A DNA stretch of 64,000 bases from JAAXHV01 sp965207165 (lineage in GTDB: Bacteria; Pseudomonadota; Gammaproteobacteria; Eutrophobiales; Eutrophobiaceae), in assembly GCA_965207165.1 (NCBI GenBank), contig OZ242265.1:496001-560000 (forward strand), in the 5' to 3' direction. The position numbers and the translations under genes were made by a program. The notes beneath the pieces are model-generated. The model was given only the letters and a program-made list of their open reading frames with translations. It had not been told where the DNA came from and did not search any database. Numbering within the stretch: position 1 is the stretch's first letter; every line of letters begins with the position of its first letter. Below, piece by piece: positions 44,663 through 52,860 of the stretch.

Positions 44663-45691
44663 ATGGCCGATAACAGCATCACGGAAATATCGGGACAGCG
44701 GGTAACATCCTATGATGTTGCCAGGTATGCCGGCGTGTCACAGTCTGCGGTATCGCGTTGTTTCAAACCCGGCGCCAGTGTTTCCAAAAAGATGCGTGAA
44801 CGGGTGATGCAGGCTGCGGATGAACTCGGTTATCAACCAAACGCCATCGCACGCAGCCTGATCACCCGCCGTTCCAACCTGGTCGGTGTCATCCTGTCGG
44901 ATTTCACCAACCTGCATTATCCGGAGGTGCTGTTCGAACTTAACCAGGGGTTTTCGAAAGACGCCGTGCATATCCTCTTGTTCACTCTGCGCCAGGAGCG
45001 CGACATCGATGAAATTATCCAGCAAGTGTTCCAGTATCAGGTGGAAGGGGTGGTAGTTGCGAGTACTTTATCCCTGGAACAAATCGACAGGTTTGTAAAG
45101 AGAAACCTGCCGCTGGTGTTTTTTAATCGTACTATCCAGGACAGGTCGGTGAATGCCGTATGCTGCGACCAGGAGGCCGGGGAGAGAATCCTGGTCAATT
45201 CCCTGGTGAACGCCGGGCATAAATCATTCGGGTTAATCAGCGGGCCCGAGGATTCCCTGGTCGGTATGCAGCGCACTGCCGGTGCGCGCGACCGCCTCGC
45301 CGGGCTGGGTTTTGACAACGTGCCGATTGTCCAGGGTGACTATACCTATGAGAGCGGCCAGCAAGGCTTGCGGGAACTGATGAAACGCTTTGAGAACGGG
45401 CCAGATGCTGTCCTGTGTGCAAATGACGTAATGGCAATAGGCTGTATGGATGCTGCGCGTAACGAGTATTCCATGCGGGTGCCGGACGATATCTCGATCG
45501 TGGGGTTTGACGGTATCGCGCCCGCCCTCTGGTCCGGCTACGACCTCACCACCATCAGGCAACCGGTGCAGCAAATGGCCGAGGCCGCCGTGGAGATGGT
45601 GATGGAACGCGTGAACAAACCGGACAAGACGCCGGAAATGCGCGTATTTTCCGGGGTATTGCAGCCGGGCAACTCCGCACGCATCGCCTGA
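44663..45691 (+). CDS. LacI-family transcriptional regulator
   Basis: A 342-residue regulator. The N-terminal helix-turn-helix and hinge are at about 14-70 (TSYDVARYAGVSQSAVSRCF, then GYQPNAIARSLITRRS); a periplasmic-binding-like sensor domain follows (LVGVILSDFTN, VLCANDVMAIGCMD). It is 35 bases after the HisD-like gene, so it is probably co-transcribed. Five TGCATTCGAAGTACA-like sites across the island are its likely operators, and a pathway intermediate its likely inducer. Confidence 0.9.
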   Translation: MADNSITEISGQRVTSYDVARYAGVSQSAVSRCFKPGASVSKKMRERVMQAADELGYQPNAIARSLITRRSNLVGVILSDFTNLHYPEVLFELNQGFSKDAVHILLFTLRQERDIDEIIQQVFQYQVEGVVVASTLSLEQIDRFVKRNLPLVFFNRTIQDRSVNAVCCDQEAGERILVNSLVNAGHKSFGLISGPEDSLVGMQRTAGARDRLAGLGFDNVPIVQGDYTYESGQQGLRELMKRFENGPDAVLCANDVMAIGCMDAARNEYSMRVPDDISIVGFDGIAPALWSGYDLTTIRQPVQQMAEAAVEMVMERVNKPDKTPEMRVFSGVLQPGNSARIA

Positions 45692-45720
45692 AACCGGGCC
45701 GGTTACTTCAGGAAAAGATC

Positions 45721-46878
45721 ATGGAAACCAGTACGGACCGAATCCTTACCACCCACGTCGGCAGCCTGCCCCGTTCTCACAAGGTGACGGAAGCCGTATT
45801 CGCAAAAGAAAACGGTGAACTGGACGACGAGTGTGCATTGCAGGAAACCGTAAAACAAGCAGTACAAGCGGTAGTCAGGCGCCAGGTTGAGGCCGGCGTG
45901 GACGTAGTCAGCGATGGTGAGATGAGCAAGATAAGTTATGCGACCTATATCAAGGATCGTATGACGGGCTTTGCCGGCGACAGCCCGCGTAAACCGCCCG
46001 CTGACCTGGAGGAGTTTCCGGGGTTTCTCGAACGCCAGGCCCGCTCAGGCGGCACGCCCAGCTATAAACGGCCGCGCTGTACCGGTGAAATAAAGGTGAA
46101 GGACCAGGAGCAGTTGAACAGGGACATCGCCAACTTCATATCCGCCCTTGCCGCGGACAAGCCGGCGGAGGGGTTCCTTACCGCGGCGTCTCCAGGCGTC
46201 ATCGCGCTATTCCAGCCCAATGAATATTACCCCGACCACGAAAGCTATCTGCTGGCTCTGGCCGAGGCGATGCGGGTCGAGTACGAGGCCATTGTCGACT
46301 CGGGCTGCCTGTTGCAACTCGATGCGCCGGACCTGGGTCTTGGCAGGCACATGATGTTCAAGGACCGGGACGATGAAGAATACGTGAGGCTGGCCAATCT
46401 CCACGTTGATATATTGAACCACGCGCTTCGTAACATTCCGGCAGAGCGTATGCGCCTGCACGTCTGCTGGGGTAATTACGAGGGTCCCCATCACCATGAC
46501 GCACCCATGGAAATGGTGCTGCCCATCGCCTTGAGGGCCAGGCCCCAGGCCTTGTTGTTCGAGGCCGCCAACCCGAGACATGCCCATGAATGGGAGGTTT
46601 TCAAGAAGAGTCATATACCCGAGGACAAGGTGCTGGTCCCTGGAGTGATCGATTCGACGACGAATTTTATCGAACATCCCCGGCTTGTAGCGGAGCGAAT
46701 ATGCCGGTTTGCGGATATTGCCGGCCGCGAGCGGGTAATTGCAGGCACCGATTGCGGCTTCTCCACCTTTGCCGGTTTCGGCGCGGTGGATGAGGATATC
46801 GTCTATGCAAAACTGGCCGCTCTCGCAGAGGGCGCCCGGCTTGCCGGCGAGCGGTTGTGGAGGCGCAGCGCAGCATGA
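45721..46878 (+). CDS. MetE C-terminal-like zinc protein
   Basis: A 385-residue protein of the cobalamin-independent methionine synthase catalytic-domain family (TTHVGSLPRSHKVTE, EAGVDVVSDGEMSK). The zinc thiolate site is visible as H247-x-C249 (LHVCWGN) and C345 (GTDCGFST). It lacks the N-terminal half of true MetE, so it is not a standard methionine synthase; related stand-alone proteins include epoxyalkane:coenzyme M transferase. It may act on a methylthio, methoxy or thiol-bound group. Its stop overlaps the next gene (ATGA). Confidence 0.8.
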   Translation: METSTDRILTTHVGSLPRSHKVTEAVFAKENGELDDECALQETVKQAVQAVVRRQVEAGVDVVSDGEMSKISYATYIKDRMTGFAGDSPRKPPADLEEFPGFLERQARSGGTPSYKRPRCTGEIKVKDQEQLNRDIANFISALAADKPAEGFLTAASPGVIALFQPNEYYPDHESYLLALAEAMRVEYEAIVDSGCLLQLDAPDLGLGRHMMFKDRDDEEYVRLANLHVDILNHALRNIPAERMRLHVCWGNYEGPHHHDAPMEMVLPIALRARPQALLFEAANPRHAHEWEVFKKSHIPEDKVLVPGVIDSTTNFIEHPRLVAERICRFADIAGRERVIAGTDCGFSTFAGFGAVDEDIVYAKLAALAEGARLAGERLWRRSAA

Positions 46879-47639
46879 AACCATCCGGTACTCCGTTTCG
46901 CCGACGCCTGTTGTCAGGTGAGGTCCTGGCCGGCACATTTGTGAAAACTCCTTCACCGATTGTCTGTGAAGTGCTCGCGCTGAGCAACCTTGATACCGTA
47001 TGCCTGGACGCGGAGCACGCGCCTTTCGGCAGGATGGAACTGGACGGGTGCATCGCGGCGCTGCGCGCGGCGGGGATGCCTGCCCTAGTGCGGGTCGCGG
47101 CAAATTCGCCGGAATACATCCTGCAGGCGCTGGACTGCGGCGCTGCCGGAGTAGTCGTGCCCCATGTGACTGCGCCTGAACAGGCGGCAGCGGTTGCGAA
47201 GGCAGCCAGGTTTGGCGCGGGCGGGCGCGGCTATGCCGGTTCCACCAGAGCCGCAGGATATACGACCAAGCCAATGCGGGAGCACCTGCCTGACAGCGCG
47301 GCCGAAACCACGGTGATTGTCCAGGTCGAAGACCGTGAATCGGTGGATGCCGTTGCCGAACTTTGTGCCGTAGACGGCGTTGATTGCCTGTTCATCGGCA
47401 GGGTTGACCTGACAGTATCGCTGGGCGCGGACTCGCCGTCCGATGGGGTGGTGCTGGAGGCGATCGAAAAAGTTTGCCGGGCCGGGCAGGACACGGCAAA
47501 ATCCGTGGGTATGTTCATTTCCACCCCGGACGAGGCCGAAAAATGGATGGAGTATGGCGTGAACCTCTTCTTATGCGGGTCCGAGCACTCGTTTGTACTG
47601 CGCGGTGCGAATCAGGTATCGGACCTGCTTAAATCCTGA
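46875..47639 (+). CDS. HpcH/HpaI-type aldolase
   Basis: A 254-residue class II aldolase of the HpaI/GarL group, which splits 2-oxo-4-hydroxy acids into pyruvate (or tartronate semialdehyde) and an aldehyde. The start PFRRRLLSGEVLAGTFVKT, the acid in LDAEHAPFG and a second ligand region GRGYAGSTRAAGY are typical. The ATG overlaps the previous stop (ATGA). The 3' end overlaps the convergent amidohydrolase by 28 bases. Confidence 0.87.
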   Translation: MKPSGTPFRRRLLSGEVLAGTFVKTPSPIVCEVLALSNLDTVCLDAEHAPFGRMELDGCIAALRAAGMPALVRVAANSPEYILQALDCGAAGVVVPHVTAPEQAAAVAKAARFGAGGRGYAGSTRAAGYTTKPMREHLPDSAAETTVIVQVEDRESVDAVAELCAVDGVDCLFIGRVDLTVSLGADSPSDGVVLEAIEKVCRAGQDTAKSVGMFISTPDEAEKWMEYGVNLFLCGSEHSFVLRGANQVSDLLKS

Positions 47640-48541
47640 TTCTGGATCGAGTAAAAGCGGCGGGCTGTGCCGGCGAATAACTGCTGCCGTTCGCTGGCGG
47701 AAAAATTCCTGGAAATATAGTTATAAGCAGTCCAGATGTCTGCATAGCCCGCATACAGGCCGTCGACCGGGAAGTTGGAACCGAACATGCAGCGTTCGGG
47801 GGTAAAAACCTCGATTACGTGAAGCACCATCGGTCTTATCGAAGCGGGGCTCCAGCCATGGTCGAACATCCCGAAACCGGAGAGTTTGCAGTATACATTC
47901 GGCAATTCAGCCAGTTCTTTTATGCCGGTCTTCCAGCGGGCCAGTCCTGCCTCACTCTGGTCAAAAGGGGAACCGCAATGGCACAAGGCGACCTTGAGGC
48001 CGGGAATTTTCGCGAGCACGGCTTTGGCCTGGCGTAGCTGGTGTGGGACAAGTTGCAGGTCGAAGGACAGGCCGCAGTCCGCCAGTCTGGCCAGGTTCCG
48101 TATCCAGACAGGGTCAGCCAGCAGTTGGTTGGTTCCGGTAACGGCGTCTTCTTCCGGGGAGCGCCCCACAATCTGGCGTATGCCGCGCAGGTTGGGATAC
48201 CTGCTGTGCTGCTCTATGCAGGCCATGGTGCCGGGTCCGGCCAGGTCGCAAAAGGCGACAATGCCCTGGGGGAACCCGAGGCCCGTGTCCGCTACCGATT
48301 GCAGCCAGCGGGTTTCCGCCACGGCCTGGTCTTCCTCGACCCCCACCTGGATATGGACCGATGCGTTAACCGGCAGGTCGCCGATGTCCTTGAAATAATC
48401 GCCAACGAGGTAGTTTTTCTGTATCGGGGCAGGGTCCCCGAAAAACCGTTTTACCCCCCTGGCCATCAACCAGGGGTAATGGCAGGCGCGTAAGTCCCAC
48501 AGGTGGTGGTGAGCATCGATGATGTCGGGAATCCGGGTCAT
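47612..48541 (-). CDS. TIM-barrel amidohydrolase (lactonase-like)
   Basis: A 309-residue Amidohydrolase_2 family enzyme. It opens with IIDAHHHLWDL, the usual HxH strand-1 motif, and has MFGSNFPVDG near the C-terminus with the strand-8 aspartate. Relatives hydrolyse sugar lactones and pyrone dicarboxylate. It lies 36 bases after the SnoaL gene at 48578 on the same strand, so they are probably co-transcribed. Confidence 0.85.
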   Translation of the reverse strand: MTRIPDIIDAHHHLWDLRACHYPWLMARGVKRFFGDPAPIQKNYLVGDYFKDIGDLPVNASVHIQVGVEEDQAVAETRWLQSVADTGLGFPQGIVAFCDLAGPGTMACIEQHSRYPNLRGIRQIVGRSPEEDAVTGTNQLLADPVWIRNLARLADCGLSFDLQLVPHQLRQAKAVLAKIPGLKVALCHCGSPFDQSEAGLARWKTGIKELAELPNVYCKLSGFGMFDHGWSPASIRPMVLHVIEVFTPERCMFGSNFPVDGLYAGYADIWTAYNYISRNFSASERQQLFAGTARRFYSIQNQDLSRSDT

Positions 48542-48577
48542 GTAACTCCTAGTTATCGGAAGGACAATACCTGGGAT

Positions 48578-49576
48578 TTATTTTTGCCGGACCTGTTCCA
48601 TGATGTCCACGCCCATCTGCAGCAGAATATCAATGATGTCAATGGGTACCCAGTTCTCCCTCACCAGTCCCTCATCGCACAGGTAGAAATCCATTACCCT
48701 CATGTTGATTTTACGTCCGGTTGCCGCCTGACCCAGCCAGCCGTCTCCGGCGTGCGTGGTCATGACGCTCGGCCAGCCTGCGGTTGCAGCGAATTTACCG
48801 TCACCGATCTGCAGGTAATGGTTGTCCCCGATATAGCGTTTAGGAAATGCGATCCGGAAGGGGCGTTGATGGCAGTCCACGAAACCTTGCAACCCCCGTG
48901 CGGTCCCGATTCCGCCGGGACCGTACCACATCATCTTCGGGTGCCAGTATTTTTTCTGTGACATATTCAGCAAATCATCCCGTTGGACCAGGGTATTATC
49001 CAGTGTTTTCTGCATTGTCAGGCAAAGCTTGAGACTCACCGCCGATTCTTCCTCGTAATTCTCCACCAGCAGGCAACCGTCAGCGGAAATGGGGCCGGGC
49101 CACATTTCATCGCTGCCGAGACTTGCCGGCAACAACCGGATACCGGCCTGGCGGATCAGGTCGAGCACATCGATAAGCACCGTGCTCTCGATAATCCTGT
49201 TGCCATCAAGTCGGTGGACCTCGCCGTATCTCAGGTAGATCGACCCGCCGGTTGCCGGGATATCGATCCATTCGCGCGCAAATGTACCGGCATAATGCCC
49301 GACCATGCCGACGTAATCCCTGTCCCGGTAACTCCCCCCGATAACCAGGCTGTCGCGTCTTTCCAGGTCCGGGAAGGCCTGCATGAGGGGTTGCCATACG
49401 GTTTTTTCTATGGCGGGAACGCCGTCGATCTCGTTCAACGGGTGGGATCCGCGCCAGTGTGCATCCGGGTGATAAGCATTTTCCAGGGTGTCCCTGAGAC
49501 TGTCGGGGCCGGCATCGACAATTTTATCCATCAATGCTTTAACGTGCGTTTTATTCTGCAAAACGGAGAACTGCAT
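48578..49576 (-). CDS. Two-domain SnoaL/NTF2-fold protein, subfamily A
   Basis: A 332-residue subfamily A paralogue with domains at about 15-160 and 190-330. Shared motifs include WIDIPATGGSIYLRY, LDLIRQAGIRLLP, GPISADGCLL, MMWYGPGGIG and ENWVPIDIID. The wrong-way context, divergent from the cupin and upstream of an amidohydrolase, puts it under operator site 5. Reaction unknown. Confidence 0.72.
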   Translation of the reverse strand: MQFSVLQNKTHVKALMDKIVDAGPDSLRDTLENAYHPDAHWRGSHPLNEIDGVPAIEKTVWQPLMQAFPDLERRDSLVIGGSYRDRDYVGMVGHYAGTFAREWIDIPATGGSIYLRYGEVHRLDGNRIIESTVLIDVLDLIRQAGIRLLPASLGSDEMWPGPISADGCLLVENYEEESAVSLKLCLTMQKTLDNTLVQRDDLLNMSQKKYWHPKMMWYGPGGIGTARGLQGFVDCHQRPFRIAFPKRYIGDNHYLQIGDGKFAATAGWPSVMTTHAGDGWLGQAATGRKINMRVMDFYLCDEGLVRENWVPIDIIDILLQMGVDIMEQVRQK

Positions 49577-49657
49577 GGTTTTTTTCCTCCGGAGCGGGTA
49601 ACGGGTCTGTATTTTTGTGTCTGTGCAGATAAACTACAACATATATTGCAATAATTT

Positions 49658-49672
49658 TGCATTCGAAGTAAA
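49658..49672. promoter_or_regulatory. Predicted LacI-family operator, site 5
   Basis: TGCATTCGAAGTAAA, one mismatch from site 1, between the divergent SnoaL and cupin genes. Confidence 0.65.
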
Positions 49673-49727
49673 TTCTTAATTCTTTTGATAACCGAAGAAA
49701 CAGACCACCATGTGGAGCCAGGATAAA

Positions 49728-50720
49728 ATGGAGCAACGGCTCGTTCGTTACCAGGAACTCATTCCCTGCACTACGGCGTTTATCGATACCAGGACACCGG
49801 GAAAGCAAAAGGAAAACTTCACCATCATCGGTCCGGGTGTGGCGGAGAACCCGGACCAGCACGTACATATCGATATCACTCATGGTTTCAATGTCGGTGG
49901 AGTCCGACAGGAGCCTCACTGCGTAAATTCACAACACAGCCATGAGACGGCTGAAGTATTTATTGTACAGAACAGCCAATGGGCATTTCGTTGCGGAGTG
50001 GAAGGGGAAGAAGGAGAGATTGCCGTCAGTCCCGGCGATGTAATTTCCATTCCTACCAGAGTGTTTCGCGGGTTCGAAAATATAGGAGAAGAAACCGGCT
50101 ACATGTATTCGGTGCTTGGCGGTGACGACCCCGGCAAGGTCACATGGGCGCCGAACGTATTCGAGATGGCCAGGGAGTATGGCCTCGTATTACTGGAAAA
50201 CGGGCAGTTGATCGATACCGCAAATGGAGAAAAGATACCTGACGGGGCATCGGTGATGTCGCCAACCTCCCCGAACGTGGTCGAAAGCATGCGTAAAATC
50301 AATGGCACGGAATTGCAGGAGTGTGTTTACAGTGCGGATGAATTTGCTCCTTCACCCACAGTGCTGTCTGCAAGGGCTGAAGGAATGGAAGAAATGCCTG
50401 TCATTGGGGAAGCAAATCCTGTTGAGGGCATTTCGGCGGGGAAGATGGCCTGGCCCCATGGGTTTCACCTGAGATGCGTAAAAATGTCACCGGGCGGTTT
50501 GATTGAAAGCCACCACAGGCTGGAAGAAGAAGTAATTTACGTGTTTGCGGGGTCTATGGTCATCGAGTGGCGCGGCGGCAGGCTGGAGTTGGACGCAGGT
50601 GATGTGCTTACCATCCCAAAAAAACTGGACCGGTTATTCAGAAATCCCGGAGAGGAAACCGCGATTATATACGTGGTCCGAGGCAGCGACAGGCCGCAGG
50701 CCCCGCAATGGGCAGTCTGA
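49728..50720 (+). CDS. Double-cupin protein
   Basis: About 330 residues with two cupin barrels. The first has HCVNSQHSHETAEVFIVQ followed by PGDVISIPTRVFRGFEN; the second has ESHHRLEEEVIYVFAGS followed by AGDVLTIPKKLDRLFRN. Each keeps histidines and a glutamate that could bind a metal. The bicupin plan is shared by gentisate-type dioxygenases and many isomerases; I cannot choose. The ATG at 49728 follows AGGA closely and GGAG 10 bases upstream; an ATG at 49710 is also possible. Confidence 0.78.
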   Translation: MEQRLVRYQELIPCTTAFIDTRTPGKQKENFTIIGPGVAENPDQHVHIDITHGFNVGGVRQEPHCVNSQHSHETAEVFIVQNSQWAFRCGVEGEEGEIAVSPGDVISIPTRVFRGFENIGEETGYMYSVLGGDDPGKVTWAPNVFEMAREYGLVLLENGQLIDTANGEKIPDGASVMSPTSPNVVESMRKINGTELQECVYSADEFAPSPTVLSARAEGMEEMPVIGEANPVEGISAGKMAWPHGFHLRCVKMSPGGLIESHHRLEEEVIYVFAGSMVIEWRGGRLELDAGDVLTIPKKLDRLFRNPGEETAIIYVVRGSDRPQAPQWAV

Positions 50721-50749
50721 AATTTCACAAAAGACCGGGAATTGAGGTA

Positions 50750-50824
50750 TCAATAAATTATCAGTTGCCGGACAACTTCTTCATCTGAATCAATCATCGC
50801 TTTCTCAGTGGGATTGTCGCTCAT
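50750..50824 (-). pseudogene. 24-codon frame ending like the 32322 protein
   Basis: A short frame starts at an ATG (50824) and ends EVVRQLIIY then stop. The last nine residues match EVVRQLVVY, the end of the exported protein at 32322-32927, and the surrounding DNA is similar too. It is probably the broken 3' end of a second copy, though a small peptide cannot be excluded. Confidence 0.45.
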
Positions 50825-50928
50825 GATTTCAACTCTTGAGTGTGAATTGAGATGCGGATTATTCCTTCATTGATGAAGATAGCATAAAAGGCATTACATT
50901 CGATTATCACCGTTGATTTTTCCTCAGG

Positions 50929-50967
50929 CACTTGTAAAATATGTAATAAATAATTTACAAGTGTAAA
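50929..50967. promoter_or_regulatory. Palindromic operator before the wHTH-HicB gene
   Basis: A perfect 10-bp inverted repeat, CACTTGTAAA (50929-50938) and TTTACAAGTG (50954-50963), with arm centres 25 bp apart. The second arm is also part of the palindrome TTTACAAGTGTAAA (50954-50967). It lies just before the GTG start, as expected for autoregulation. Confidence 0.65.
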
Positions 50968-50974
50968 TATTACC

Positions 50975-51514
50975 GTGAAAATTCATGAAGAAATTTTGAC
51001 GACCGCCCGCCGGGTGTGCAGAAAACCCAACTGGACTTTCACGCTGAATGAAATTGTCCGTGCCATGCCGCACCTGAACGAAGGATCCGTGAGAACCCAT
51101 GTCAGCAGTCGGTGCTGTGTCAATGCGCCATCCAACCACCAGAGTCGCCAGCCGTACTTCAAGCGCCTTGGCAGGGGTGTTTATGAAATACAAAAGGCAT
51201 ATCGGGGCGATACTAGTGAGCAGGTTCGTGCCGGGGAATCACTCCGGGTAGCGGAGGTTTCCCCTGCATATGGAGCGGAACCCTTATCATTGCGTCCTGC
51301 AATTCACGCAGTCGTTACCGAAAGTGAAGGCTTGTTTACGGCCGAGTGCCTCGAGGTGGCGGTTGTAACCCAGGGAGCATCGCTGGACGAGATTCTCATT
51401 AACCTGCGCGAAGCGTTGGAATTACTGATGAGCGGAGAGGACCATAATCTCCTGGGTCTGGAACCTGACCCGCGACTGGTATTGAATTTTGAGACCCTGG
51501 CGCGCTTCAACTGA
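50975..51514 (+). CDS. Winged-helix/HicB fusion antitoxin
   Basis: A 179-residue protein. Residues 1-75 look like a winged-helix domain (ILTTARRVCRKPNWTFTLNE, a recognition helix around NEGSVRTHVSSRCC, a wing YFKRLGRGVYEI). Residues about 100-178 are a HicB fold (HAVVTESEGLFTAECLEVAV, TQGASLDEILINLREALELL). Usual HicB proteins carry their DNA-binding domain at the C-terminus, so this N-terminal fusion is unusual. The start is GTG. Its TGA overlaps the ATG of the HicA-like gene. Confidence 0.78.
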   Translation: MKIHEEILTTARRVCRKPNWTFTLNEIVRAMPHLNEGSVRTHVSSRCCVNAPSNHQSRQPYFKRLGRGVYEIQKAYRGDTSEQVRAGESLRVAEVSPAYGAEPLSLRPAIHAVVTESEGLFTAECLEVAVVTQGASLDEILINLREALELLMSGEDHNLLGLEPDPRLVLNFETLARFN

Positions 51515-51768
51515 TGCCGCGTCTCAAGCGGCTGACGTCACGCGATACCCTGCGTATCCTCGGCAGGTTCGGGTTTGAAGTGGCCTCAGTGAAGGGCAGC
51601 CATGCAAAGCTTGTGCGCAATCCACTCGAAGGAAACGCCGGGCAAAAAGAAATATTGGTTGTTCCAATACACCGGAAGATGTCTGTCGGCACCCTTCACG
51701 CGATTTACAGACAGGCATGCCGATTCATCCCGGAGGATGACCTGCGGAAAGATTTCTTTTCCGACTGA
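51514..51768 (+). CDS. HicA-family mRNA interferase toxin
   Basis: An 84-residue double-stranded-RNA-binding-like toxin that would cut mRNA when free of its antitoxin. The core TLRILGRFGFEVASVKGSHAKL contains the catalytic histidine in GSH; VVPIHRKMSVGTLHAIYRQA completes the fold. It overlaps the antitoxin stop by one base (TGATG), so translation is coupled. Confidence 0.85.
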   Translation: MPRLKRLTSRDTLRILGRFGFEVASVKGSHAKLVRNPLEGNAGQKEILVVPIHRKMSVGTLHAIYRQACRFIPEDDLRKDFFSD

Positions 51769-51800
51769 CACAGGTAAACTGGTCCAGAACTACCCGACAG

Positions 51801-52412
51801 GTGAAAAACTCTATCAAACCCTATTCCGCCGCCTGCGATAACAACCGGCAACCGATCCTCGATATTATCGAGGTGTTGTTCGCCGGATGCAGCGAAGTTC
51901 TGGAGATAGGCAGCGGCACCGGCCAGCACGCCGTATACTTTGCGCAGGAACTGCCGCACCTGGTCTGGCGCAGCAGTGACCTGCAGGAGAATCATGCAGG
52001 CATAAAAATGTGGCTGGATGAGGCAAAGCTTGCCAATACGCCTCCACCCCTGTTACTTGACGTGAACCAGGCACACTGGCCTGAAGTGAAAGTTGAAGCA
52101 GTATTTTGCGCAAATACGATACATATCGTCGACTGGGACTCGGTCAAGGCCATGATAGCCGGAGCAGGGAGGCTGTTGCCCGACAAGGGCATATTGGCGC
52201 TGTACGGCCCGTTCAACTACAACAACGCCTACACCAGCGAGAGTAATGCGAGATTCGACATCTGGCTGAGACAGCGGGACCCGGACAGCGGTATCAGGAA
52301 CTTTGAAGACGTTGACGAACTGGCAAATTCAGCAAACCTGCACCTGCAACAAGACTATGCCATGCCGGCAAATAACCGGCTTATTTGCTGGAGAAAACGA
52401 TGTTGGAAATAA
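51801..52412 (+). CDS. SAM-dependent methyltransferase, DUF938 family
   Basis: A 203-residue class I methyltransferase. SPYSAACDNN-type start, then EVLEIGSGTGQHAVYFA (SAM-binding motif I) and FCANTIHIVDWDSVKAM are family features. The substrate is unknown. The start is a GTG at 51801. It lies 32 bases after the HicA gene but is probably an independent housekeeping-type gene. Confidence 0.85.
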   Translation: MKNSIKPYSAACDNNRQPILDIIEVLFAGCSEVLEIGSGTGQHAVYFAQELPHLVWRSSDLQENHAGIKMWLDEAKLANTPPPLLLDVNQAHWPEVKVEAVFCANTIHIVDWDSVKAMIAGAGRLLPDKGILALYGPFNYNNAYTSESNARFDIWLRQRDPDSGIRNFEDVDELANSANLHLQQDYAMPANNRLICWRKRCWK

Positions 52413-52453
52413 AATGGCCTTGTCAATCAGGTAACGAATGAACGTCTGTCAGA

Positions 52454-52786
52454 CTATCGGCCGGCAGCCTCCGACAGTTTTTCTTTAGCCCACTGATTTA
52501 TACTGACGCCCTTGATTCCTGCCGCCTCGGCTACCGCAGCATGTACTTCCGGATCAATGCGCAACAAGAGTTTTCCCGAATAGGGTTTATTCGGGGCCTC
52601 TCCACGTTCGTCACAGCTGTCCAGGTAGAATTCAACCGCTTCTTCAAAGGCATTACGAACTTCGCCTACGTTATTCCCATGGAATGTTATGATGTCACGG
52701 ATGCCAGCCACGCGGCCAACGAAGCATCCGTCCTCGTCACTGTATTCGATTCGTGCCGGGTATCCTTTGTAGCGCATTGGTTTCAT
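52454..52786 (-). CDS. HicB-family antitoxin without a HicA partner
   Basis: About 110 residues from the ATG at 52786: a HicB fold (YPARIEYSDEDGCFVGRVAGI, VEFYLDSCDERGE) then a ribbon-helix-helix-like end (KLLLRIDPEVHAAVAEAAG, SINQWAKEKLSEA). The start overlaps the stop of a 25-codon upstream frame (ATGA), as if a gene once preceded it. No HicA is recognisable on either side. A longer frame to 52861 exists but adds residues of no family likeness. Confidence 0.75.
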   Translation of the reverse strand: MKPMRYKGYPARIEYSDEDGCFVGRVAGIRDIITFHGNNVGEVRNAFEEAVEFYLDSCDERGEAPNKPYSGKLLLRIDPEVHAAVAEAAGIKGVSINQWAKEKLSEAAGR

Positions 52787-52860
52787 GGTGTTACTCCCAT
52801 ACGTTTGAGAAACTCCCGTGCAGCGCGAACCTGATAGGGTTTGGCCTCGACGACTGTTCA

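Noticed and set aside
45721..46878. Methionine synthase metE
   Set aside because: Only the catalytic half is present and the context is catabolic, so the symbol was not used.
50895..50909. Possible sixth operator around ACATTCGATTATCA
   Set aside because: It shares only the ATTCGA core and lacks the TGC and GTACA flanks.
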